DNA of 64,000 nt from Adiantum capillus-veneris. Lineage: Eukaryota > Streptophyta > Polypodiopsida > Polypodiales > Pteridaceae. A model generated the notes under the pieces. That model saw only the letters and a program-made list of their open reading frames with translations. It searched no databases and was not told the origin of the DNA. This document shows positions 1-10,177 of this stretch, piece after piece. Positions within the stretch are counted from its first letter, which is position 1. Each line of letters opens with the position of its first letter. The position numbers were made by a program, and so were the translations under genes. The stretch covers positions 46,293,098 to 46,357,097 of the forward strand of contig CM043962.1 of NCBI GenBank assembly GCA_014529385.2. The letters run 5' to 3'.

Positions 1-63
1 TGAAATGATGACTATGTTATCATTTTCCGCTACACACAAGTTACTGGTGCATTAAATGTTACA
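1..63 (+). repeat. 3' end of the 5' LTR of gypsy copy 1
   Basis: The segment ends ...TGTTACA, as does the 3' LTR at 8877, and is nearly identical to 8815-8877. The rest of this LTR lies left of the window. Confidence 0.9.
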
Positions 64-76
64 TTCGTATCAGAGC
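64..76 (+). other. Primer-binding site of gypsy copy 1 (tRNA-iMet type)
   Basis: TTCGTATCAGAGC directly follows the LTR end. The plant initiator-Met PBS is TGGTATCAGAGC, so one mismatch is present. This is the expected place and sequence for minus-strand priming. Confidence 0.8.
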
Positions 77-515
77 TATTGGTTTCTCTTTTCTTGCTCA
101 AGAAGAGAGGTCCTCAAGATTGCTACAAATGGTTGTTGTTATTGATTGCAAAAGAGTAAGTAGAATTTTCATCCTTGAAGCACGCCTGATTTATATAGTT
201 AATGGGGATACCATCGAGAGATATGGTCTTAATAATGGAGTCCTACGGGGCTTGCCTACGGCTTAACCAGTATTGAGCTATTAGAAGCTTGACAGGAATC
301 GGTGTTGTCTCGGCTCTGTGAAACCCTCTCTTCTATTCCTTGCAATTAATAATATTCGAGCGACGTGTATAGATGCTTGAGTGCTTATCTTTGAAGGTAA
401 AGAGGAGTAGCAACTAGGGCTTGAAGTGCCAAAGTTACATATAAACTAGTATGGCTGACAAGGGAAAGAGATTGAAATGAATGTTGACAGCTTTGATTTT
501 GCCAATGATAAAGCA

Positions 516-587
516 ACTAATGATGCCCCTATGCTTGTAAACTATCTTGTTTCTAATGATGCCCCTATGCTTGTAAACTATCTTGTT
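516..587 (+). repeat. 36-bp tandem duplication in gag
   Basis: The segment around CTAATGATGCCCCTATGC is present twice in direct succession, 36 bp apart, in frame (12 codons). Confidence 0.85.
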
Positions 588-1003
588 TTTAGGCTTCAAC
601 AAACCTTGGGCAATCCATCCCTCCAAGGTGAAGTGCTACATCAATTGCACACCCATGGTATTCTCCAAACTCCCCACCAAGAAGAGAGAGTACCTAGGAA
701 AGCTCCTAGTGAGACTTCCAAAAGAGGACTCTCTCCGATAAGGGAAGAAGAGGAGGATCCATACAAAGGGCTCAAAAACTTACTACTCGATGAGACATCT
801 CCCTCTCAAAGGAGAGCCCAAGTTTCAATGGTAGAGCCCCCATCGAAAGAACGAGAAAGAAGTGAGTGTCCTGCCACCTCAGTGGAGATGGCTCCACAAA
901 GACACATGCAAAACGCGCTCCCCCTAAATGGAGAAGACCATCGCATACTCCTCTTCACCATAATTCAAAGAGGGAAGAGAGGAAACAAGAGAAGAAAAAG
1001 ACG

Positions 1004-1156
1004 AGAAAGAGGTCACCCTCTTCTCCATCTTCCTCGTCCTCTTCCTCTTCTGAAGAAAGTAGTGGTGGAAAAGAGGAGTAACCAGGGAAGAAAATGGCAA
1101 GAAAGAGGTCACCCTCTTCTCCATCCTCCTCATCCTCTTCCTCTTCTGAAGAAAGT
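1004..1156 (+). repeat. 96-bp spaced tandem duplication in gag (Ser-rich block)
   Basis: The block GAAAGAGGTCACCCTCTTCT and the Ser/Glu codons after it occur at about 1004-1060 and again at about 1100-1156, 96 bp apart (32 codons, frame-preserving). Confidence 0.85.
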
Positions 1157-2097
1157 GATGGTGCAGCTCTCAAACCGCCCAAGAGAAGAGGCCATAGGAA
1201 ATTCTATGCCGCCTGGAAAAGGTCATCCAAGCTCAAAAAGTTCAAAGAGGGAGGAAAGAACATCTCTTTCCTTACCTACGACGACACCTTTGGTGCTACG
1301 GACAAAGTCTTGGCCTTTATCCAACAATTTGATGCGGCGTTTGGAGATGACGGCTTCACAGAGTTCTCTAAGCTACGTTATGTAGCTATGCATTTTCAAA
1401 AGTCCACTAGGCAATGGTGGTCTAGCCTACGAGCAAAGGGTGAAGCTCCACGAACATGAAAGCTTTAAGAGCTTCCATCATGAAGCAGTTTTTGACTAGC
1501 GATGCCAAAGACAAAGTACTCACTGAATGCTGAAGCTTGAAGCTCTCTCCCTATGAATCTATTCACAAATATGTAGACAAGTTTTGGGATCTACATCTCA
1601 AAGCCACTGTCTACAAGAAGATGGATTTTGGAGAGCCAAAACAATAATTTTGTGCGGGTTTATCTGAGGATATGGTGGAGTATGTTAACTCCCAAAGGCC
1701 TCGCACCATATCTGCGGCTATACACCATACCATGGTGGCTTCAAGAATCAACTTCCAACAAGGGGCTAAGAGAAATCTTAAGCCCATGGAAAAAAAAGAC
1801 CGTAGTGAGCCTAAGGGGAAGGACAACGTCTAAAAGTCTCCCAAAGGCAACTTCAACAACAACAAAGCCAAGGAGAAGGGAGTTTATAAAGGAAAAAATA
1901 AACTCTCTCCTGAAGAACTAGAGCATTATCGAAAAGATAACCGTTGTTACAAGTTCAGGGAGCAAGGGCATGCCTATCATGCTTGCCCCCATAAGAATAT
2001 ACGTAATGAGCCTCCTAGAGCTTCCATAATCAAAGTTCAAGAAGAGGATGCTCATCACAAAGGATCTCCTCTATGTCATGCTTGGGGAAAGGTAAGA

Positions 2098-2370
2098 GAA
2101 CATGATGCTTTCATTTTCTTTGACCCTGGTTCTACTCATAATTTCATATCCACTGAGTTGGCCACCAAGGTAGGCATCCAAGCCTATGAGATGGGAGATG
2201 TCCTACCTGCCAATGGTGCTTTCAAGGGACAAGAAGCCTCAGTCATTCCCTTAATTGAAAAATTGAGGCTCCATGTCCAAAGCTATGTGGACAAGGAGGA
2301 TTTCTTCATCTCTCCTCTCAAGCATGAGGATGTAATACTAGGGGCACCATGGTTTGATCGACAATGTTAA
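2098..2370 (+). pseudogene. Retropepsin (protease) fragment of gypsy copy 1
   Basis: This is an aspartic protease domain that would process Gag-Pol. The catalytic triad appears as F-D-P-G-S-T near 2122-2140, the plant chromovirus variant of D-S/T-G. The flap side is followed by the C-terminal motif V-I-L-G-A-P-W-F near 2332-2355. The frame closes just after, by a frameshift into another frame at 2354. Both catalytic-loop residues are kept, but the surrounding polyprotein is broken. Confidence 0.8.
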
Positions 2371-2699
2371 ATTCCCTGAAAGACAAATCTACTTTAGGTA
2401 CAGGGAAAAAGATATGTACATAGATGCTAAGGAGTCGGGTAGCACTATATCCATCGTACATAAGCAAGCTTTCAATAAGTCAATAAAGAGCTCTACATTT
2501 GTGTACATGATTTTTGTTAAAGACTCTCAAAATAAACCTAATGTTTTAGCAAAAGAAGATATAGGGAATCAAAAGGAATTAGAGTTATCCAATTTCCCAA
2601 ATGGATTCCAAGATGTTTTTATTTTATTGACGACATCCTTGTGAGCTACCTCACAAACGAGGGGATGATGACCATGCAATTGAGCTTCTTCCAGGAAGC

Positions 2700-3032
2700 T
2701 CACCGCCTAATAAAGCTCCTTATCGAGTTTCTCAAGCTCAACAAGAGGAGATTATGCGGCAAGTACATGATTTGGTTGAGAAAGGAATGGTTAGGCCTAG
2801 CTCATCTCCATTTTGTTTGCCAGTTTTATTAGTGCAAAAGAAAGATGGCACATATCATATGTGTGTCGACTATAGAGCACTAAATAGGATCACTATCAAG
2901 AATAGGTTTTCCATTCCACGGGTAGAAGACCTATTTGATAAGCTACAGGGGTCAACTTGCTTCAATAGGATTGACCTAAAAAGTGGCTATCATCAAATAA
3001 GGATAGTTGATCAAGACATTATAAAGACCGCA
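2700..3032 (+). pseudogene. Reverse transcriptase, N-terminal part, gypsy copy 1
   Basis: The frame reads LLVQKKDGTYHMCVDYRALN (about 2823-2882), then the first RT aspartate in NRIDLKSGYHQI (about 2965-3000). These are canonical gypsy RT motifs for the fingers and palm. The reading stops at ...DIIKTA because a solo LTR is inserted at 3033. The expected next residues (FRT...) resume at 4633 on the far side of the insertion. Upstream frames (2354-2650) are shifted and contain no clear domain. Confidence 0.88.
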
Positions 3033-4627
3033 TGTAATGGAATTGGCCTATTTAATTTGAGAGTAGCGGAAATTAAAGAGAGTACTTTTGAGAAATGACT
3101 TTGTGAGCATAGCGGGTGAACATAATTGAAGGTAGCAACATAATCATAACAATTAGTTAACTTGGCATGAACAATACTTTTGCAAGAGAGAAAATTTAGA
3201 GAACATGACAACAGTTGAGGACCGGATTTATGTGGAGCCGGTCCCCCCTCCAATAGGCATTTGTATTATGATTTCTCCCATTAAGAGAGACTTGTTACAA
3301 TACAGTCTTTGTGTTCCTTGTGACCTAGGTGATGCAATGAAGATGGAAAGCTTCATGCATCACAAACATAACATAAACTTGAAGAAAGCTTTAACTATCC
3401 CAAGCCTCAGTCCCAAGACCTCAAACACCTTCGAAGGTGGAGAGAGCTAGCAGGGAATGAGGATAGGGAAGAGGAAGAAGAAACATTTCATAGGAGAAAG
3501 AAGTAGTTCCTCACTTATCATAACTCTTGTAGCTAGCATACATAATAGCATAGTAATGAAGAAGAAGGAGATGGCAAGCCTAAGCATTGAAGCATGGCTC
3601 TTGGTTGGATTTGCACTCCATAGCCAAGAGTGTTGGTGTAGGCTCTCAACCTCTACTTGCTTGGAGAAGGAGAGGGAGCTCTTGCACTTTGCATAGTACA
3701 CAATGAGAGTGCTTGTGAGTGTGTGTGGGTGAGTATACCCCCTAAGCAACCCCCCTCCTTGCTAGGTCGACCCCCTCTTCTAGCTCATCATTGAAGCTCA
3801 TTGGCTCTTGCCAAGCCTAGCCAATCACAAGCTGGGGCCATTTCTAGCAATAGGTGTAGTCTTGGGACAAGTGTCCCCCTTTCCCTTTTGAGAGAGAGGA
3901 CTTGATAAATGCAAAAAAAATTAGATAATTCAAGTAATTTATCATTGGACCCCTTTGAAGCCTAGCCAATAGGATTCAAGCATCTCATGAAGGTAACATG
4001 GGTAGGGGCCTGACATGTGTCCCTGCTGCCTCTTCAAGCTTGGGCCTTCCTTGTGTGTGTGAGTGTGTGTTCTCTCTCTAGCCCCTAGGAAAAGGGGTCG
4101 CCCCCCTCTTTGTAGAGATTCTTTTGACCTTTGGTGCTCAAGCACCTTAGTCATCAAGCAGGACTAAGCACTTGAACTAGGGGGTGTTCCCACAAGCATC
4201 TCAGGTAAGCATGTCAAAGCACCTCAAGCACCTTAATCATGTAGCAAGTCAAGCACCTCAAGCATGTAGCAGGTCAAGCACCTCAAGCATATTAATCAAG
4301 CACCTCAAGCAGGACAAGCACCTCGAGCTTGGGCCAGGTTCCCACCTCAAGCTCAGCCCTAGCTTACCTAAGGTTCAAAGGACTTTTACACACATTATTG
4401 GAGATCTTCAATGAAGCTACCCCTAAGGTCTTATGCTCCATTGGTTAGCCTTGCTCTTTGATAGAACATCTCTCATTTGGGCCCCTTTACCATTGGCCCC
4501 GTGTTGAGATAGATCTATAAGCACATATCTATATCTTAACACTTGTTCCCATTTATTCTCCCACATTAAGTGATCAATTTAATATGAGAAAATCATTTGG
4601 TTTGGTTAGATATTAGATTTTATGACA
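3033..4627 (-). mobile_element. Solo LTR, related gypsy family, inserted in RT of copy 1
   Basis: In minus orientation the segment starts TGTCATAAA and ends ...CATTACA, with TG/CA termini. It is flanked by the 5-bp target-site duplication CCGCA (3028-3032 and 4628-4632). Its minus-strand start and internal blocks (for example TGATTTTCTCAT, and CAAATGATTTTC on the minus strand) align with the 3' LTR of copy 1 at 7378-8877, but at clearly lower similarity. It is therefore a sister family rather than the same element. No internal region is present, so it is a solo LTR left by LTR-LTR recombination. Length is 1595 bp, against 1500 bp for copy 1. Confidence 0.92.
4184..4335. repeat. AAGCACCTCAAGCA minisatellite inside the solo LTR
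   Basis: Degenerate repeats of (T)CAAGCACCTCAAGCA(T/C), with unit length of roughly 15-30 bp, run through this stretch. Confidence 0.7.
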
Positions 4628-5535
4628 CCGCATTTCGCACTATGTTTGGTCTTTACGAGTACATTGTCATGCCTTTTGGCTTGATCAATGCACCAGCCAC
4701 ATTCAACCGTCTGATGGAAAAGCTATTCAGGCCTCACCAAAGCTTTACTAGAGTGTTCTTTAATTATATAATCATCTAATCTAATTCATTAGACGAACAC
4801 AAGAAACACCTCCAAGTAATATTTCAAGTTTTATGAGAGAATAAACTTTATACAAATCGAAAGAAAAGTGAATTTTTCTTACAAGAGATTCATTATTTAG
4901 GTCACATTGTCTCTCAAGATGGCATCCAAATGGATCCATCAAAGTTAGAGGTAATAAAAGGATGGCCTAATCCAAGGAATCTACATGAACTAAGAAGCTT
5001 TATAAGTATGTGTGCATATTATAGATGCTTCATAGAAGAATTCTCACAAATTGCGGGCCCATGACATGACCTAACAAAGAAAAACATTAGGTATATATGG
5101 TCCACCAAGGAGAACAATGCTTTTTAAAAGCTTAAAGAGAAGCTTATCTCTCAACCTGTGCTTACACTACTGGATCTCTCAAAGCCATTTGAGGTCCAAT
5201 GCGACGGTTGTGGTGATTACCTTGGATCTGTTTTGCTCCAAGAAGCATACGCCATAGCCTATGAAAGTCAAAGGCTCGACCCTGTTGAGCAAGCTCTAGG
5301 TATATATGAGAAGGAACTCTTAGCAGTTCTACATGCTCTAGACTCGTGGAAGCACTATTTATTGGGGACTCCTTTCATTCTAGGAACGGATCACCAAAGC
5401 CTTAAGTACTTCATGACGCAGACCAAGCTATCCGACAAACAAATGAGGTGGGCAAATTTCCTTTTGCAATTGCATTTTCATATTGCTCACATTGCTGCCA
5501 AGCATAATCAAGTAGCCGATGCACTCTCAAGATGA
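4628..5535 (+). pseudogene. Reverse transcriptase C-terminal part and RNase H, gypsy copy 1
   Basis: Continuing after the solo LTR, the frame reads [17 protein letters not shown] then [10 protein letters not shown], the RT motif C neighbourhood. The place of the catalytic Y/F-x-D-D reads F-F-N-Y (about 4750-4761), so both active-site aspartates are gone, and a stop follows. Connection and thumb remnants run to about 5150 with several stops. RNase H (5158-5535) is better kept: QCDGCGDYLGSVL (first Asp), YEKELLAVLHALDSWKHYL (Glu) and LGTDHQSLKYF (Asp), ending QVADALSR, which is the usual gypsy RH end. Confidence 0.85.
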
Positions 5536-5541
5536 CCGAGA

Positions 5542-6607
5542 GTGAATGCGGTATCCATAGCAACTCACAATGATCTATCTTCTATGATAGATGAGTATGC
5601 TATTGATCCCGATTTTAAAGATGTGACTTCAGCCCTTGCACTAGGAAAGAAGGAAGAACCATTTACCTTACAAGATGGTTATCTTCTCTATGGCAACAGG
5701 CTATGCGTTACTAACTCACTACGTGAGAAAGTAATGTATGAATCTCATGCCCCTCCTTATGCAAGGCATAGAGGGATTCAATCTACCCTAAAAGGGATAG
5801 AAACATACTTCTATTGGCTTGCCATGAAAGCTAACATACATATGTTTCAAAATGTGTGGTATGCCAAAAGACAAAGTTTGATAGAGGGAAGCAACTTGGA
5901 TTACTTCAACCTTTCCAATCCCTAATTCACCATGGGAGAGCATATCCATGGATTTTATCTTTGGATTGCCCAAGTCTATCCATGGGAATATAGGAATATG
6001 GACGATATTGGATAGATTTAGCAAACAAGCACATTTCATACCTGTCAAAAAGACTATCAAGGCCCATCAAATGGCAACCCTCTTTATATCACAAATCTTC
6101 AAGTACCACAGCTTGCCAATGTCCATAGTGTCAGATAGAGATCCCAGAATGACCAGTAATTTGTGGGAGGGTCTCTTTGAGAATTTAGGTACAAGGCTAA
6201 ACTTCTCTTCGGCCTATCACCCACAAACGGATGGCCAAAGTGAAATCGCTAACCTAACAATTCTTGATCTACTAAAAGCTTATGTCACAGAAGTAGATCA
6301 AAAGTCCCAATGAGAGAAGTACTTACCTTTAGTGGAGTATGCTTACAATAACACTGTACGTACTTCCACGGGAAAAGCACCTTTTGAGGTGATGGAGGGA
6401 AGATCAAAAATTCCCCTGCTACTCAAGGTACATGGGAGGATCTTCATTGCATATGAATATAGCCGAGACCTGCAAGAATATTTCCAAAAGATTAAGGATG
6501 CTATATTCATCTCTCAGCAAAGGCAAAAGGCTGTTGCTGATAAGCACATAAGAGCTCTAGCCTATAAACAAAATGATTGGGCCTTGCTTAAGTTTCCCAA
6601 GGCTTAA
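5542..6607 (+). pseudogene. Integrase pseudogene, gypsy copy 1
   Basis: The N-terminal zinc-binding region shows YESHAPPYARHRG (two His), but the CX2C half is degraded. The catalytic core shows MDFIFGLPKS (first Asp, about 5951), VSDRDPRMTSNLW (second Asp, about 6130) and HPQTDGQSEIAN (Glu, about 6240). Stops occur at about 5923 and 6311. The C-terminal part runs to about 6607 with the RQKAVADKHIR type segment. The DDE residues are present, but the frame is interrupted at least twice. Confidence 0.85.
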
Positions 6608-6679
6608 TTAAGGCACACGACGCTCAAAAATCCTACGGGACACCAAAAGTACTAGTTAGCAAAAAGGTATTGTGGTCCC

Positions 6680-7024
6680 TTTTAGATTCTTAGGCCGATC
6701 AATGAGATGGCCTATCAAATCAAGTTGCCCAACCATTGGCTCATACACAACGCTTTCCACGTGAGCCTACTAAAGCCTTACAAAGGAGAGCCACCTCAAG
6801 AAGCAACCATTGAAGACCCACCAGAGATCAAGGACCAAGAAGAGGTGCTGCAACCCGAGTCCATTCTCCGACACGAAGACAAGGTATTGAGATGCGGTAA
6901 GACTATCCGACGATATAATATCAAATTTAAAAATTATCCTTTTGAAGATGCTAGATGTATGCAAGGCATAGAATTAAAGGATAACCTAAACCTTGTCAAT
7001 GCTTACAATGATTCCCTAGAGTAA
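6680..7024 (+). pseudogene. Integrase C-terminal tail with chromodomain-like segment, gypsy copy 1
   Basis: The segment FHVSLLKPYKGEPP is the usual end of a chromoviral integrase. It is followed by ILRHEDKVLRCGKTIRRYNI and KFKNYPFEDARCM (about 6865-6962). This matches the spacing of the retrotransposon chromodomain (VKWKNYP..EATWE-like), with the aromatic residues partly changed. Such domains guide integration toward marked chromatin. Calling it a chromodomain is family knowledge plus pattern matching, not a profile search. Confidence 0.65.
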
Positions 7025-7377
7025 GCAAATGTAAATATGTATAAATGAACAAATTTTTTTGTCTTATAAGACTCTCTTTTACTTTATTGTGCACAAATGT
7101 TAATAAGTATGCATGCTTAGGATCATGTTTGTGGAGACGACGTCTCCCGAACACCAAATAGAGCTTGTCACTCTACTATGAAAGATTGATACGGACTAAT
7201 GTGCAGACATGCTTACGGTAGCTAAGGCTCTCAAGCACCAAATGGACTAGTCATCCATTCTGGAACGGTGTCGTAGGGTAAAATAGGGATCCTTTACCTG
7301 CTAGCAAACAGACTAATGACTAGGCTTTATCTTCTCTATCTCATAGTTGAGGACGACTATGATTTCAAGAGAGGTAA
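7025..7377 (+). other. 3' untranslated spacer and polypurine tract of gypsy copy 1
   Basis: No gene is visible. The tract CAAGAGAGGTAA (7366-7377) directly precedes the LTR start and is the likely plus-strand primer. Confidence 0.6.
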
Positions 7378-8877
7378 TGTCATAAAGACTAATATCTAAT
7401 TCTCCCAAATGATTTTCTCATGTTAAACCGATCATTTAATATGGGGAGATACCAAGGGAGTAAAAGCTAAAATATTGGTAAGGTTGTCAGACTGGTTTCA
7501 ACAGGGATCCAAAGGGAGAAAATCTGCAAAAGAGAAATGTGCATCAATGGAGCTTAAAAGACCTAAGGTTCAGCTCCATCAAGACTTCCATAGGCTAAGG
7601 TTCCAAAAATTTATTAAAAAGTCCAATGGTCAAAAGTGGGAAAATTGGATGGTTATGTGAAGATTAAAAAGTCTTCCCACATCTCTAGCAAGGAGGGGGC
7701 AAGTCCTAAAGGTAGGGGAAGAGAGAGAAACACACACACTCCCAAGCTCTCCCTTTACACAAAGGGAATAATGGGCACATGGTAGGCTCCTAGCCCAAAT
7801 GCCCCCAAATCTCCCCTCAAATCCTATTGGATGGCCATAGAGGTGGATCAATTAGAATTAGGCTAGCGTAAAATTAGTCTAATCAATTTAAAAATGCTTG
7901 ATAAAAGAACCAATAGAAATTGAGCTCCCTAGAAGACTATTGGACAGTCTACCAAGGGGTTCAATGAGCATCTAGTAGCCCAATGGCTTGCTTGATTCCT
8001 ATTGGCCAGAAGACAAAAAGGTCCAATGAGAGTTTGAATAAATTATTTTAATTACCTAAAGCTCTCACAAAAGGGGGAAAGGGGGACACTTGTCAAAGAC
8101 TGTCAACTATGCTTCTTAATTGCTATTGGCTAAGCTCTGCAGGAGCCAACGGGAAGCCAACAAGAGCAAATGGGAAGAGGGGTCGACCAAGAAGAGAGAG
8201 AGTTGGCATTTTTAGGCTTACTAATTTTGCTACACACACACACAACTCATGTGTTGAGAAAGAACTCCATCTCCTTCTCCAAGCATTGAGAAGTAGAGGC
8301 CTACACCAACAACTCTTGGCTATGGAATGCAAATCCAACCAAGACTCAAACTTCAATGACATGCTCATCTCCTCTACCATGCTAATTACTAAGCTAAGCT
8401 ATGCTATAAGAGTGATTATGTGAGGAGAATACTTCTTTCTTGTAAGATACATCTTCTTCCTCTTCATCTTTCCTCATTCCCTGTGTGAGGTCTTGGGACT
8501 GAGGCTAGGCCCACTAGGTGTGTTTTTCAAGCATAATTTGGTGCATGAATCTTCCATCTTCATTGCACCAACGAGTTTTGTCAAGGAACATAAAGATTGT
8601 ATTGTACAAAAGTCTCCCTTGATGGGAGAAGCTATAATACAAAGCCTTTTTGGAGGGCGACCAGTTCCATGTAACTCTGGTCCTCAATTGTTGTTAATTG
8701 TTCTATTTCTCTCTCGTTTCAAGTATTGTCTATGCCAAACTAGCTAGGTGTAATTGTTATGTTTCTTTCTCCAACCAAGTACTCTCTCTATGCTCATTAG
8801 GAACTTGTTCTTAATAAAATGCTCACTATGTTATCATTTTCCGCTACACACAAGTTACTAGTGCATTAAATGTTACA
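7378..8877 (+). repeat. 3' LTR of gypsy copy 1 (1500 bp)
   Basis: It starts TGTCATAAAG and ends ...TGTTACA. The end matches bases 1-63, and the start matches the minus-strand solo LTR. It contains no long coding frame that looks real. Confidence 0.9.
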
Positions 8878-10177
8878 TATCGAGTATGGAAATCCGTTAC
8901 TTGCTCAGCCCTCAACACTTGTTTGAAGATTGAAGCATGTGCATATGGATTCCTCGACCCACTAAACTTTTTGGGTACACACTTGGCCACATGAGAGGGC
9001 TGCATGTGTCTAGCCTGGACAACCATTCTAACCATTCTAATAGGGTCCTCCTAATAGGGTCTCTAGTTTTGTATTCTCCCCTTGGCACTACAATCGGTGT
9101 CCTCTCTGCTACTCTTTCATCCGGTCGTTCGGTTCAATCTCGTGTAACAGTCGGAGGGGTTCTAGTTGCGTAAGTCAAATCAGGTGCTTCACTGCCCCTA
9201 TGTATGTTCAAAGAAACTCTAGGCCCCAATGATCCCATGGGTCCTACATTCGAGAATCATTGATGCCCAAATGAATCTTCCACTCTAGTTCTTACTAGAC
9301 TTACATATCCAGTTTCTTGTTTTGTTTGAGTCATCGTGGGTCTAACTTGCTCGCGGGTTACATAATATTGATGGAGTGGTCCACCAAAGTATGTATATTG
9401 CTCTAACTCCTTACGGTCTATAGGAGAGTATTTACAGCCATGCTTATCCATCATGACCACTTGGATATTTCTCCCCTTTGTGTATGTAAAAACATATAGC
9501 CTCTTAAGGTCAGTCAGCTCCTCGATGCGGGGTTCATTACATCTATAATAAAGTGTTTGTTCTCCATTATGGAATTTATACATCCCACATAAGTGTTGTC
9601 TGTATTAAGCCGCTCCGTCTCGTTAGTGCGCATGAGCACATTGTTTTGCTTGTCCAACTTGGGTGGCTCGTCCACTAACTCCTCATCGACTTTGTCCTTG
9701 GTGCCAGTCAATCCCTATTTGTCCACAATAAATGGGTTATGCACAACTAGATACATCATTTCTTCCCAGTCAAAGCATTTATCTCCATTATAGTCCACAA
9801 CTACAAGGTCCCTGAACTCGCTTGGCTTGTTTTCCAATTTAACATAGTAGCGGTCCATTCCATCCTTATAGAGTTTAGCTTTCAGCTCGTTCTTGAATTG
9901 AAATTTTAGATACAATAGCTTGACGTCTATCAAGAAGGACCTACCCCCGTGGAAGTTCCTTCCTTGAAGCTCACCATGTTGAATCCCTCGGCCATTATGG
10001 TGTATGATCTTTCCGATGATGTATTAGACAGACTTTCCTCTAAAATGGCTTATAGTAGCAGATGCAGTGGATTTTGATTCACACTCTCTTCAACTGAAAT
10101 GTTGCTCACTTGGTCTCTTACGCTTAGATTCCTATTCTAGTAGAATCTTCCTGATCACAAATACACAAAGAATTCAT
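8878..10177 (-). pseudogene. gag relic of an old gypsy element related to copy 3
   Basis: The minus-strand frames at 8878-9035, 9257-9583, 9514-9711 and 9715-9933 match, in order, the gag N-terminal half of gypsy copy 3 (53551-54850). Shared motifs are AKCVPKKF/AKCMPKKY, FKQVLRAEQ, YTYFGGPLHQYYVT, LTD.KRLYVFTYT, LYKDGMDRYYVK and SERSY. Frameshifts and stops separate the pieces. The region around the expected start aligns near 10175-10177. The relic ends exactly at the copy 1 LTR: the sequence TATCGAGTATGGAAATC right of the junction aligns with 53556 and beyond in copy 3, so copy 1 landed inside this gag. Confidence 0.88.

Larger units (their letters stand above)
477..2040 (+). pseudogene. gag pseudogene of gypsy copy 1
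   Basis: Gag is the capsid/nucleocapsid polyprotein of the element. The first reading frame opens at 477 and runs to 1385, but the capsid-like part (motifs LTYDDTFG and RQWWSSLRAKG, about 1265-1445) lies in a different frame that opens at 1094, so at least one frameshift is present. Further stops occur near 1530, 1645 and 1830. The nucleocapsid knuckle near 1945-1990 reads CYKF...H....C: the second cysteine of the usual CX2C pair has become F, so the zinc site is lost. A Ser/Lys-rich stretch (RSPSSPSSSSS) is present twice through a tandem duplication. The product would not be functional as it stands. Confidence 0.85.
1..8877 (+). mobile_element. Decayed Ty3/gypsy chromovirus-type LTR retrotransposon (copy 1), 5' end cut by window
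   Basis: The first 63 bases match the end of the LTR at 7378-8877 with about three differences, so they are the tail of the 5' LTR. A tRNA-iMet type primer-binding site follows at 64-76, then a leader to 476 in which I see no gene. Gag, protease, reverse transcriptase, RNase H, integrase and a chromodomain-like tail follow in order, all on the plus strand and all broken by stops and frame changes. The PR-RT-RH-IN order and a C-terminal chromo-like segment are those of chromoviruses. A solo LTR interrupts the RT. The element lies inside the gag of an older minus-strand gypsy relic. The bases after it (TATCG, 8878-8882) are the expected right target-site copy; the left one is outside the window. 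Confidence 0.93.
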
